From assembly GCA_013695115.1 (NCBI GenBank), contig JACDBD010000440.1:1-17801 (forward strand): DNA of 17,801 bases, given 5' to 3'. Shown in pieces: positions 6,860 to 13,231 of the stretch. This DNA is from Actinomycetota bacterium (GTDB taxonomy: Bacteria > Actinomycetota > Acidimicrobiia > IMCC26256 > JACDBD01). The first letter of the stretch is position 1. Every line of letters starts with the position of its first letter. The notes under the pieces were generated by a model that did no database searches, had not been told where the DNA came from, and saw only the letters and a list, made by a program, of their open reading frames with translations. A program made the translations under genes and the position numbers.

Positions 6860-7535
6860 GGCGTGTCCTCCCGGTACAGTTACATGCAGGCTGCACGCAT
6901 CCTTACACGAAGGAGGGCTCCCCGTCACCGGTGACAAGCGTCACAGACGCACCCAGGCCGAGCGATCGGCCACCACCCGGGCGGCGCTGATGGCGGCGGG
7001 CCGGGCGCTGTTCGGCGAACGCGGCTTCGCCGGGACGTCGCGGGAAGAGATCGTCGAACGGGCGGGGGTGACGCGCGGCGCCCTGTACCACCACTTCGCG
7101 GGAAAGGAGGACCTGTTCCGCGCCGTGTTCGAGGAGATCGAGCAGGAGATGACGGAGCACCTGGCGAAGGTCTCCCTCGCCGCCCCCGACCCGCTCGAGG
7201 CGCTGCGGGTCGGCTGCCGGGAGTTCCTCGACGTCGCCATGGCCCCGGCCGTTCAGCGGATTGTCCTGATCGATGCCCCCGCCGTCCTCGGATGGGCGAC
7301 GTGGCGGGAGGTCGAGGCCCGCTACGGCCTCGGCCTCGTGACCATGGGGCTCCAGGCCGCCATGGATGCGGGCGTGCTCGCCCGCCAGCCGCTCCAGCCG
7401 CTCGCCCACATGCTGCTCGCCTCGCTGAACGAGGCGGCGCTGCTCGTCGCCGGCGCCGACGACCCGAAGCAGACGCGCCGAGAGGTCGGGGTGGTCGTCG
7501 ACCACCTGATCGACCGGCTGGCGTCGACCGGCTGA
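6858..7535 (+). CDS. TetR family transcriptional regulator
   Basis: TetR-type repressor. The DNA-binding domain is unmistakable: RSATTRAALMAAGRALFGER, then GFAGTSREEIVERAGVTRG and ALYHHFAGKEDLFRAVFEE. The remainder is the helical ligand-binding and dimer domain, ending in VGVVVDHLIDRLASTG. The start is a problem. ATG 6858 is the nearest conventional start but overlaps the divergent gene's start codon and adds a tail unlike the family. A strong GGAGG at 6912-6916 stands 7 bases before GTC at 6924, exactly where the natural protein (VTGDKRHRRTQAER) should begin. So the true start is probably 6924, with a non-standard codon or one miscalled base (GTG). A divergent enzyme operon is the likely target. 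Confidence 0.88.
   Translation: MACPPGTVTCRLHASLHEGGLPVTGDKRHRRTQAERSATTRAALMAAGRALFGERGFAGTSREEIVERAGVTRGALYHHFAGKEDLFRAVFEEIEQEMTEHLAKVSLAAPDPLEALRVGCREFLDVAMAPAVQRIVLIDAPAVLGWATWREVEARYGLGLVTMGLQAAMDAGVLARQPLQPLAHMLLASLNEAALLVAGADDPKQTRREVGVVVDHLIDRLASTG
6875..6906. promoter_or_regulatory. Candidate operator/promoter between divergent TetR gene and enzyme operon
   Basis: TGCAG-G-CTGCA at 6885-6895 is a perfect inverted repeat inside the short divergent gap. TACAGT at 6875-6880 fits a plus-strand -10 and would give a leader of about 37 bases up to the GGAGG site. TetR proteins commonly bind such symmetric sites next to their own gene. The arms are only 5 bp, so this is a suggestion. Confidence 0.35.
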
Positions 7536-7557
7536 GGAGCTGCCATCCTCCGGCAGG

Positions 7558-7583
7558 GGTCCGGGTTCCCCGGCCCCCGGACC
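7558..7583 (+). terminator. Hairpin after the TetR gene
   Basis: GGTCCGGG at 7558-7565 pairs fully with CCCGGACC at 7576-7583 around a 10-base loop, 23 bases after the TetR stop. No T-run follows, as is common in high-GC actinobacteria, so termination efficiency is uncertain. Confidence 0.5.
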
Positions 7584-7649
7584 GCCGGCTGCGTGCGGGA
7601 GCGGCGAGCGGAGCGAGCGCGACCAGAAAAGCAGGAGGAGGCGCTCCGG

Positions 7650-7655
7650 TAGGGT
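7650..7655 (+). promoter_or_regulatory. -10 box of a near-leaderless promoter
   Basis: TAGGGT within CCGGTAGGGT fits TAnnnT and ends 9 bases before ATG 7665. It closely resembles the box at 2836. There is no ribosome site in the intervening bases. Confidence 0.5.
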
Positions 7656-7664
7656 CCGGCTCCG

Positions 7665-9173
7665 ATGCCCGCGCCCTTCCACGGAGAGCTGACGCTCCCG
7701 AATCAGGCCGAAGCGCTCCCGATCGCCCGTACCTATCTCACGCACCTCGCCGCGCTGGCCGCGCTGCCGGAGCCGGAGGCGGCCGCGGTGGTCGACGCCG
7801 CCCTCGAGGCGTGCGCCAACGTCGTCGACCACGCCTACGAGCCCGGCGAGGACGGCATCTTCACCGTCGTCGGCGGCGTCGACGCCACCGGGCTTACCGT
7901 CGCCGTCCGTGACCAGGGCATGCCGATCGACGCCGAGCGGGTGGGCTCACCCGACCAGAGCCCGGCCCGCGTGAGCGCCAGCGGCGGGCTGGGACTCATC
8001 CGACGGTCGGTCGACCACGCCGAGTGGATCCGGCGCGGGCGCGAGGGCAAGGAGCTGCGCCTGGTGAAGCGGCTCCCGTCCGAGTCGGTTCACGGGCACC
8101 TGGACGCAGCCGACGAGCCCGTCGACGACGAGGAGGAGGTCCCGCTCGCTCCCGAACAGGAGTACGCGGTCCGTCGGTTCGAGCCTGCCGACGCGATCGG
8201 GGTGTCGCGCTGCATCTACCGGGTGTACGGCAACACCTATATGCACGAGGCCTGCTACTACCCCGACCGTCTCGTCGCGCTGAACGAGACCGGCGAGCTC
8301 GCCTCGATCGTCGCAGTGGACGCCGCCGGCGAGGTCGCCGGGCACTACGCACTGGAACGGCCCGGGCTCACGAGGGTCGCCGAGCGCGGGATGGCCGTGG
8401 TGTCGCCCGCGCACCGAGGTCGGGACCTGATGGGGCGCATGCGGACCGCCATCGAGGACGAAGCGCGCGAGCTCGGGCTGACGGGCGTCTACAGCGTCGC
8501 GGTCACCAAGCACACGTTCAGCCAGCGCGTGAACGAGGCGTTCGGCTCCGACGTCTGCGGCGTCATCCTCGGCGGCGGCCCCGCCGACCAGGTCTTCAAG
8601 GGGCTCGAGGAGGAGGGCGAGAAGCCTCAGCGGGTGACGTGGGTCCAGTACTTCACCTACGTCCACCCGCCCGAGGAGGCGCTGGTCCACGCGCCGGCGC
8701 GCCACCGGGCGATAGTCGAGCGGATCTACTCCGGCCTCGGGCTACCGGTCGAGTGGCACGACGAGATGGAGGCGCCCACGCTGGGGAACGGCCAGGTCGA
8801 CGTGACCTACAACCTCGGGCTCGACACCGGCACGATCAAGGTGCTCCAGGTCGGCGACGACACCGCGGCGGAGATCCGGCGCGCCGCCGACGACCTGTTC
8901 GGGGTCACCGGCGCCGAGGTGGTGCACCTGTGGCTGCCGCTCGCCGATCCCGCCGGCCCCGCGCTCCTGGAGGCGGCCGAGGCCGACGGCTTCTTCTTCC
9001 TCGGTGTCGGCCCCAGCTTCCTCCCCGACGGCGACGCGCTCTGTCTCCAGCGGCTCGCCTTCGACCTCGACTTCGACTACGTCGAGATTGCGAATCCGTT
9101 CGCGCGCGAGCTCCTCGACTACATCCGCGCCGACCGCGACCGCGTGCAGGCCGCGCAACCGGCCGCTACGTAG
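7665..9173 (+). CDS. RsbW-like anti-sigma-factor kinase domain fused to GNAT acetyltransferase
   Basis: Protein of 502 residues with two recognisable parts. Residues 1-135 are a GHKL ATPase of the RsbW/SpoIIAB type: the N-box is ALEACANVVDHAY (Glu48, Asn52), the G1 box VRDQG (Asp83, Gly85), and the G2 glycine-rich lid SASGGLGLI at 104-112. Such domains phosphorylate anti-sigma-factor antagonists or bind sigma factors. An acidic linker (DEPVDDEEEV) leads to a GNAT domain at about 165-300, with YAVRRFEPADAIGVSRCIY and the acetyl-CoA loop VSPAHRGRDLMGRMRTAIED. Residues 330-490 contain a further alpha/beta region, perhaps a degenerate second GNAT. No STAS antagonist or sigma factor is adjacent. 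Its stop overlaps that of the convergent GH43 gene at the palindrome CTACGTAG. Confidence 0.85.
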   Translation: MPAPFHGELTLPNQAEALPIARTYLTHLAALAALPEPEAAAVVDAALEACANVVDHAYEPGEDGIFTVVGGVDATGLTVAVRDQGMPIDAERVGSPDQSPARVSASGGLGLIRRSVDHAEWIRRGREGKELRLVKRLPSESVHGHLDAADEPVDDEEEVPLAPEQEYAVRRFEPADAIGVSRCIYRVYGNTYMHEACYYPDRLVALNETGELASIVAVDAAGEVAGHYALERPGLTRVAERGMAVVSPAHRGRDLMGRMRTAIEDEARELGLTGVYSVAVTKHTFSQRVNEAFGSDVCGVILGGGPADQVFKGLEEEGEKPQRVTWVQYFTYVHPPEEALVHAPARHRAIVERIYSGLGLPVEWHDEMEAPTLGNGQVDVTYNLGLDTGTIKVLQVGDDTAAEIRRAADDLFGVTGAEVVHLWLPLADPAGPALLEAAEADGFFFLGVGPSFLPDGDALCLQRLAFDLDFDYVEIANPFARELLDYIRADRDRVQAAQPAAT

Positions 9174-10245
9174 CGACGGGCGTGCCGTTCACGAAGTCGA
9201 GCTGGAGCACGAAGAGGTTGCGGGCACCGTGCGGGTAGCCGACCTTGCCCCGGACCCAGGCGTGCAGCACGAGCCAGAACTGGCCTTGCTCGTCGGTGAA
9301 CACCTCCTGGCCGCCCGGTCCCTCGGCCTTGTCGGTCGAGGCGATCCACGGGCCCGGCGCCTTCGTGCACGGGCCCAGCGGTGAGTCGCAGACCGCGTAC
9401 CCGATCGCGTAGTTGGGCGTCGCCCAGTCGTTCGCCGAATAGAAGAGGTAGTAGCGGCCGTCGGCCGCAGCCATGCTCGGCCCCTCGATCAGACCGCCCT
9501 CCCATCCCTGGTCGGCCTCGAGCAGCACCTGGGTCGGCCCGATCAGGTTGAGCCCGTCGGCCGACAGCTCCTGGGCGACGATGCCGTCGGTTGCGCCGTA
9601 CTGCTTCCAGAGGAGGTAGGCGCGTCCGTCGGGGGTGACGACCGGGCTGGCGTCGATGGCCCCGCCGTGTCCGGGGCACACGAGCGGAGCGGTCGAGTCG
9701 TCTACGAAGCCGGTCGGCTTCGCCGACACCCCCCGCGAGATGCACTGCCGCTCGGGATTCTGCGCGGTGGTGGCGTAGTAGAGGACGAAGCCTCCCGGTC
9801 GGGCGAGGACCGAAGGGGCCCAGACCTTCCCCGGGATCGCCCACCCCGGGAGCTGGGCCAGCGCCTCGGACCGGTCGCCGCGAGCGCTGAGCAACCCGCC
9901 GGAGGTGAGGACGGGGACGTGGAAGTCCTCGGTGTTGGTCGAGTAGGCGTCGTAGGAGTCGCCGACGCGCAGGATGTACGGGTCGGCGAGGTCGCTGCAG
10001 TAGACGACCGGGCCGCCGCCGCGCAGCGCCTCGCGCAACTCGCCGGTGATGCCGCCGGTTCCGCCAATGGGTGGTCGTTCCCGCTGGGACGGTGGCTGAG
10101 CGTCGACCGGTGCCCGGAACTCGATGTCGGCGCAGGCCCGGTCCTCGAACACCGGGACCACGATGACAGCCAAGAACCACACGACCACCGCCAGCCCCGT
10201 GATCACGGCGCCGGTGACGAGCTGGGTGCGCCGCGTCGGGTTCAT
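9166..10245 (-). CDS. Membrane-anchored glycoside hydrolase family 43-like protein
   Basis: Protein of 359 residues. Residues 9-32 form one hydrophobic segment (VTGAVITGLAVVVWFLAVIV) after a basic start, giving a signal anchor, so the enzyme faces the outside. The rest is a five-bladed propeller of the GH43 type, which includes beta-xylosidases and arabinanases. The three acidic residues are visible: Asp88 in LADPYIL (base), Asp198 in GAIDASPVV (pKa modulator), and Glu254 in LIEGPSM (acid). GKVWAPSVLARPGGFVLYY near 139-157 is also typical of the fold. ATG 10245 overlaps the stop of the small gene upstream when that gene's frame is corrected (ATGA). The exact substrate is not predictable. Confidence 0.85.
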   Translation of the reverse strand: MNPTRRTQLVTGAVITGLAVVVWFLAVIVVPVFEDRACADIEFRAPVDAQPPSQRERPPIGGTGGITGELREALRGGGPVVYCSDLADPYILRVGDSYDAYSTNTEDFHVPVLTSGGLLSARGDRSEALAQLPGWAIPGKVWAPSVLARPGGFVLYYATTAQNPERQCISRGVSAKPTGFVDDSTAPLVCPGHGGAIDASPVVTPDGRAYLLWKQYGATDGIVAQELSADGLNLIGPTQVLLEADQGWEGGLIEGPSMAAADGRYYLFYSANDWATPNYAIGYAVCDSPLGPCTKAPGPWIASTDKAEGPGGQEVFTDEQGQFWLVLHAWVRGKVGYPHGARNLFVLQLDFVNGTPVAT

Positions 10246-10485
10246 GGGTTGTTGGACCGAGTGTCGCGGTGCTCGGTTACCTCGCTGAGCGACGCCTCAG
10301 GCTCGGACCCGGGCGCGTACGGCGCGACACCATCGACTCCGCTGTCGAGCGGTGGTGACGGCCCTCGACGGCTCGTACTCCGGGAGTGACCGGGACCGCC
10401 GGAGCTCGTTGATCTCCTGCAGCTCGTCGGCGACCGCCCGGTCCATCCCGAGCAAACCGCCGTTTCTCACCTGGCCTCGGTACAT
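10242..10485 (-). CDS. Small protein of unknown function, frameshifted
   Basis: ATG 10485 follows AAGGAG at good spacing (about 8 bases) and opens MYRGQVRNGGLLGMDRAVAD with a helical ELQEINELRRSRSLPEYEP. The straight frame then degenerates to Arg-rich sequence and stops at 10297. One base over, the frame reads LDSGVDGVAPYAPGSEPEAS and LSEVTEHRDTRSNNP, stopping at TGA 10242-10244, which overlaps the GH43 start as ATGA. Removing one G from the GGG at about 10363-10366 would join both halves into roughly 80 residues. The family is unknown; the tail is acidic and Pro-rich. It probably sits between the emfourin-like gene and GH43 in one transcript. The shift could be mutation or a sequence error. 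Confidence 0.55.
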
Positions 10486-10631
10486 GGTCCGCTCCTTCCC
10501 GACGCGTCATCACGTCGTCGGCGGAGAGGCCGTGCTTCGGTTCGAGGATACCCCCGGCTTCAACCCCTGCCTCAACCACCTGGGCGGGGGCGTCGTTCTC
10601 CGACGTGGTGAGCGTGCTGAAGTTCTGAGGG

Positions 10632-10946
10632 CTACTTCGCGGCTTGCCAGTCACCGAGCGCGGAGCACGCGTCCCGCAACGCTCTGAGCGCTTCCGGGAT
10701 CTGCTGGTTGGCATCCCACCGGATCGTGCGATCGGCATCGCCGTCGACCACCCGCACCGTGTGCCAGGTCGGGTCTGACATTGCTCCGGTGCGGGGGAAG
10801 TCGTCGTCCATCCCGAAGAAGTCGGCCTCGGCGACCAGCTTCTCGATGTTCGTCTTGTCGTCGAGCGCTGCGGTGTCGAGGGGGCCGAGGCGTTGGTGAT
10901 GGCTCCCCCCGGCAACGCCTCCACCGTGTTCCAGTATCACCTGCAT
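10632..10946 (-). CDS. Emfourin-like (protealysin inhibitor family) protein
   Basis: Protein of 104 residues with the layout of emfourins, small inhibitors of M4 (thermolysin/protealysin-type) metalloproteases. An opening strand MQVILEHGGGVAGG is followed by LDTAALDDKTNIEKLVAEADFF (helix), then WHTVRVVDGDADRTIRWDAN (strand pair) and QIPEALRALRDACSALGDW (closing helix). Emfourins are cytoplasmic and usually sit beside an M4 protease gene, which is absent from this window. ATG 10946 has GGGAGGGG about 8 bases upstream. It follows the methyltransferase by 26 bases, so it is probably in the same transcript. Recognition rests on the strand/helix pattern and key positions, not on an alignment. Confidence 0.65.
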   Translation of the reverse strand: MQVILEHGGGVAGGSHHQRLGPLDTAALDDKTNIEKLVAEADFFGMDDDFPRTGAMSDPTWHTVRVVDGDADRTIRWDANQQIPEALRALRDACSALGDWQAAK

Positions 10947-10972
10947 CCCGTCACCCCTCCCAGGGTCGGAGA

Positions 10973-11632
10973 CTACGTGTTCGCCTGCGCACCGTCGCCG
11001 ATGAAGTCGAAGAGCCGGACGTCACGCTGGAAGGGCCGAGGGGTGCCGAGGAATCGGTGGGTGCCGATGCCGAAGCGGAATCCTTCCTCGGAATCGAACC
11101 CGACCTCCCCGAACCCGGCGCCTTCGAACCAGCTGCGGATCGTGGGGGTCATGTCGGGCGGCTCCCGGTGACGTGTCCAGATCACGGTCGCCCCGGATCG
11201 GCAGAGCTTCGGAAGTTCCTCGATCGTGGTGCGGATGTCGGCGTCGGAAACGTTGCCGAACACCCCACAGACGAGCACCAGGTCGGCGGGCACAAGCCCT
11301 TCATATGCGGTGGTGATCGAGGCGTCCCCCTGCACGATCTCCACCCGGTGGAGCCCGGCGGACCGGACGGACTCGCTCGCGTACGCGACGTTGCCCTCGT
11401 CGAGCTCGAGCAGCCTCGCTTCGACATCGCCTCGGCGGGGATGGTCGCGAAGCGCGCCCACCAGGTCTCTCCCTTGTCCGGCGCAGATGCTGATCACGCG
11501 GATCAACCCGGGGGGCGCCGCCGTGAGTGCCTCCCGGACCCGCCCCTGCACCAGTACCAGCCTCCGGTGGAGGGACGAGCCGGGCCGGTTGTACGGCTCG
11601 TGCCATGTGACCCAGTCTTTGTGCTCGCCCAT
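10973..11632 (-). CDS. Class I SAM-dependent methyltransferase
   Basis: Protein of 219 residues with a Rossmann-type methyltransferase core. Motif I is VISICAGQGRDLVGAL near 45-60, the glycine-rich S-adenosylmethionine loop. An acidic residue at the end of strand 2 is in ARLLELDEGNVAYA near 72-85. Then VEIVQGDAS near 95-103 and ADLVLVCGVFGNVSD near 113-127 are motifs II-IV. The N-terminus WVTWHEPYNRPGSSLHRRL is a substrate-side lid typical of a group of uncharacterised actinobacterial methyltransferases. ATG 11632 is chosen because the fold starts there and a TACCGT box lies 8 bases before it, suggesting a leaderless start. The methyl acceptor is unknown. It lies 35 bases after the lipoprotein gene. 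Confidence 0.85.
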   Translation of the reverse strand: MGEHKDWVTWHEPYNRPGSSLHRRLVLVQGRVREALTAAPPGLIRVISICAGQGRDLVGALRDHPRRGDVEARLLELDEGNVAYASESVRSAGLHRVEIVQGDASITTAYEGLVPADLVLVCGVFGNVSDADIRTTIEELPKLCRSGATVIWTRHREPPDMTPTIRSWFEGAGFGEVGFDSEEGFRFGIGTHRFLGTPRPFQRDVRLFDFIGDGAQANT

Positions 11633-11640
11633 CCACGGCG

Positions 11641-11646
11641 ACGGTA
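11641..11646 (-). promoter_or_regulatory. -10 box of a leaderless promoter
   Basis: On the minus strand TACCGT fits TAnnnT and ends 8 bases before ATG 11632, with no ribosome site between. It could allow the methyltransferase, emfourin-like and GH43 run to be transcribed separately from the lipoprotein gene. Confidence 0.4.
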
Positions 11647-11667
11647 CCGCGACGTAGCAAGAACTCC

Positions 11668-12015
11668 TCAGGCAGAGATGCAGTCTCGGATCTTCTCCCG
11701 GTCCCGGGGCGGGATCGCACCGCCCAGAATCAGCACCTCGCCGACCTGCTCGCTTTCGAGCGGCGGCTCGTAGGCTGCCGCGTCCTCCTCCGACTCGAAG
11801 ACCTGCACCACGATCGTCGCCGTCTCGGTGGTCAAGTCGACGGCGGTCGCACCCTCCTCGGGAGTATCGCTGGAGAGATTGGGATCGAACCCGGCGTCCT
11901 CGGCGCAGGCTGCGATCTCGTCGGCTTGCGCCTCGGTAGATGAACCCTCGTCTCCTCCGCCCCCGCATGCCAGGAGCGCCCCACTCAGCGCCACAAGCAC
12001 GCTTGCGGTCTTCAT
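11668..12015 (-). CDS. Small lipoprotein of unknown function
   Basis: Protein of 115 residues. MKTASVLVALSGALLACGGG is a short lipoprotein signal peptide with lipobox LLAC, so Cys17 should be lipidated and the protein held on the outer face of the membrane. After a Gly/Ser/Glu-rich linker comes a small domain with CAEDAGFDPNLSSD, TETATIVVQVFESEEDAAAY and a C-terminal IPPRDREKIRDCISA. Its two further cysteines (near residues 38 and 113) could form a disulfide. The strand-then-'FESEEDAAAY' pattern resembles small ferredoxin-like extracellular domains. I do not recognise the family. A GTG four codons upstream is an alternative start. It heads the minus-strand run that ends with GH43. Confidence 0.72.
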   Translation of the reverse strand: MKTASVLVALSGALLACGGGGDEGSSTEAQADEIAACAEDAGFDPNLSSDTPEEGATAVDLTTETATIVVQVFESEEDAAAYEPPLESEQVGEVLILGGAIPPRDREKIRDCISA

Positions 12016-12020
12016 GGCTT

Positions 12021-12092
12021 TCACGACCTCAGTTTGCCAAGAAGCACGACGGCGACCACTACGGCAACGAGGAGCGCAGTCACACTCGCCAC
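12021..12092 (-). CDS. Candidate 23-residue membrane peptide
   Basis: GTG 12092 opens a tiny frame whose product is almost entirely one membrane helix (TALLVAVVVAVVLLGKLR) with a positive C-terminal end. It stops 5 bases before the lipoprotein ATG. A GGAG lies very close to the GTG, a poor distance. No database family can be assigned, and it may be the remains of a larger gene, since an in-frame stop lies 13 codons upstream. Confidence 0.25.
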   Translation of the reverse strand: MASVTALLVAVVVAVVLLGKLRS

Positions 12093-12428
12093 TGCTCCGC
12101 CCGTTCGGAGGAGCGGGCGCGATCAGGTACTGCGCCGGGGACTCGACGCTTTCAGGAGGGCTTGCGCTGTCGCTCGCCGAGCCACGCATGCTCCCATGGG
12201 GTACCTTCGCCAGACAACGCGCTGGCACACTATTCGACAGGCCCCGCCCTCGGCCCTCGTGCCCTCGCCCTCGTGGGGCCGGTAGAGAACCTTGCGGTCC
12301 TGGTCATGGCCGCCGGCGGGTGGCCGTCGGAACGCCCCTCGGCGATTCCGGAACGCGACTGAGCTGCACAATCGATGGTTGGTGTACCAGAACGCTCGGC
12401 AAGGACTCCGTCTTCGTCTGTGTCGTGG
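12093..12428. other. Intergenic stretch without a supported gene
   Basis: No frame here has a ribosome site, a recognisable domain or a credible start. The only structure seen is a set of CCCTCG-type units at about 12246-12275, part of which matches the 5' end of the tRNA-Arg at 13556. It lies between the lipoprotein run and the decayed gene at 12429, all on the minus strand. Confidence 0.5.
12246..12260 (+). repeat. 15-bp direct repeat, left copy
   Basis: GCCCTCGGCCCTCGT, identical to 13549-13563. The right copy covers the first 8 bases of tRNA-Arg. The unit is internally repetitive (CCCTCG twice), so chance is a real alternative. Confidence 0.45.
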
Positions 12429-12830
12429 TCATTCCGGATAGCGGTCGGCACCTGGACCCCACCACGGGAAGAAGGGTGGGAGGTCCCTACGCCGAGGATT
12501 GGGGGGCACAACCGACTCGAGATCGTCGTCGGCGAATCGACGACCGTACTGGTCGGGGAGTTCGCCCCAGCGCTTCGTCGTTCGCTCGTCGAGCGCCGCG
12601 CTGGCCTCAGCCGCATCTGGATCGGGTCGACCGATCCGCCGGTTGTCCGCGAGCCGGAACTCGCGCAGATGAGCCCGGTCCCATCGAGCGAAAGCTCCAT
12701 CGATGGCATCGGCAAGCTCCGCGAAGGTGTGAGCGCGTGCAGCGCCGAAGACTCAGCCGGGGCGCGGCCAGAACGTTCGATCGCGACCCTCGACCAGCTC
12801 GACGGTGATCGACAGCCAGGTTCGACTCAC
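12429..12830 (-). pseudogene. Plasmid pRiA4b ORF-3-like protein, decayed
   Basis: Read on the minus strand in one frame from GTG 12830, the sequence gives TWLSITVELVEGRDRTFWPR, an in-frame TGA at about 12752, then VFGAARAHTFAELADAIDGA, FARWDRAHLREFRLADNRRI and LDERTTKRWGELPDQYGRRF, followed by LPPFFPWWGPGADRYPE and TGA at 12429. This matches what I know of the pRiA4b ORF-3-like family (HTFAQLADAID-x-AFxRWDxxHLHEF and PDQYGRRxxxDD). It has a premature stop and an apparent in-frame loss of the central part between TTKR and WGELPDQYG. The GTG overlaps the toxin gene's TGA (GTGA), so it was the third gene of the toxin-antitoxin operon. The family's role is unknown; it is common on mobile DNA. Confidence 0.72.
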
Positions 12831-13231
12831 GCGGTTCCCGGCAAGCGTTCCAGACCGTGGATGTGGTCGAAGCCGCGGTCGAAGGTGAGGATCTCATGAA
12901 CAGCTCGACGATGCATCACCGCCGCGTGGAGACCGTCGCGCGCCGAGAGAGCGGGATGGGTCCCGAGCAGGTCTTTGGCATCGAAGACGTCGTGCTCGTC
13001 AATAGCGAACACATCGTCCACGACCGCCCGCAGGACGTCGAACGCGGGCTGAATCGCGTCACGGCGCTCGATCGCGACATACCGGTGGAGTATCTCTTGG
13101 AAGACCTCCGCATCGGTGACGAGGCGGCGCCGCTCGGTGACGAACCGGTCGAGAAGCCGCCGGGCGTCGTATTTGTTCGGGTGATCCGTCCCGACCAGGT
13201 ACATCGGGACATTCGAGTCGACGAAGATCAC
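12827..13231 (-). CDS. PIN-domain toxin (VapC-like ribonuclease)
   Basis: Protein of 134 residues, the usual VapC length. PIN toxins are Mg-dependent ribonucleases that cut tRNA or rRNA when freed from their antitoxin. The acidic cluster is visible: Asp5 in MIFVDSNVPMYLVG, Glu46 in AEVFQEILHRY, Asp99 in SARDGLHAAVM and Asp118 in LTFDRGFD. GTG 13231 overlaps the antitoxin stop (GTGA), the normal antitoxin-first order. Nothing appears truncated, so it is probably functional. The downstream coupled gene is decayed. Confidence 0.9.
   Translation of the reverse strand: MIFVDSNVPMYLVGTDHPNKYDARRLLDRFVTERRRLVTDAEVFQEILHRYVAIERRDAIQPAFDVLRAVVDDVFAIDEHDVFDAKDLLGTHPALSARDGLHAAVMHRRAVHEILTFDRGFDHIHGLERLPGTA

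Noticed and set aside
7590..7640. GCGAGCGGAGCGAGCGC repeat before the kinase-GNAT gene
   Set aside because: Short GC-rich simple repetition with no inverted arms of note; no function can be supported.
8024..9238. Plus-strand frame of about 400 codons overlapping the kinase-GNAT gene
   Set aside because: Extreme Arg/Gly content and no motifs; the overlapping frame has complete GHKL and GNAT signatures.
9119..10180. Minus-strand frame of about 350 codons
   Set aside because: Shadow of the GH43 gene in another frame; low-complexity Arg-rich product.
10487..10627. Readable minus-strand stretch (VVEAGVEAGGILEPKHGLSA) between the emfourin-like gene and the small gene
   Set aside because: No credible start or stop confines it, the frame runs on into Arg-rich sequence, and a strong ribosome site for the small gene lies at its end. 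It could be part of a longer gene if another base is wrong, but I cannot support that.
12246..12275. CCCTCG repeat units considered as a CRISPR or larger tandem array
   Set aside because: Only a few hexamer-like units with no spacers; too short and irregular for an array.
11828..12808. Plus-strand frame of about 326 codons across the accessory region
   Set aside because: No domain and no ribosome site; it is antisense to the lipoprotein and to the decayed pRiA4b-like gene.
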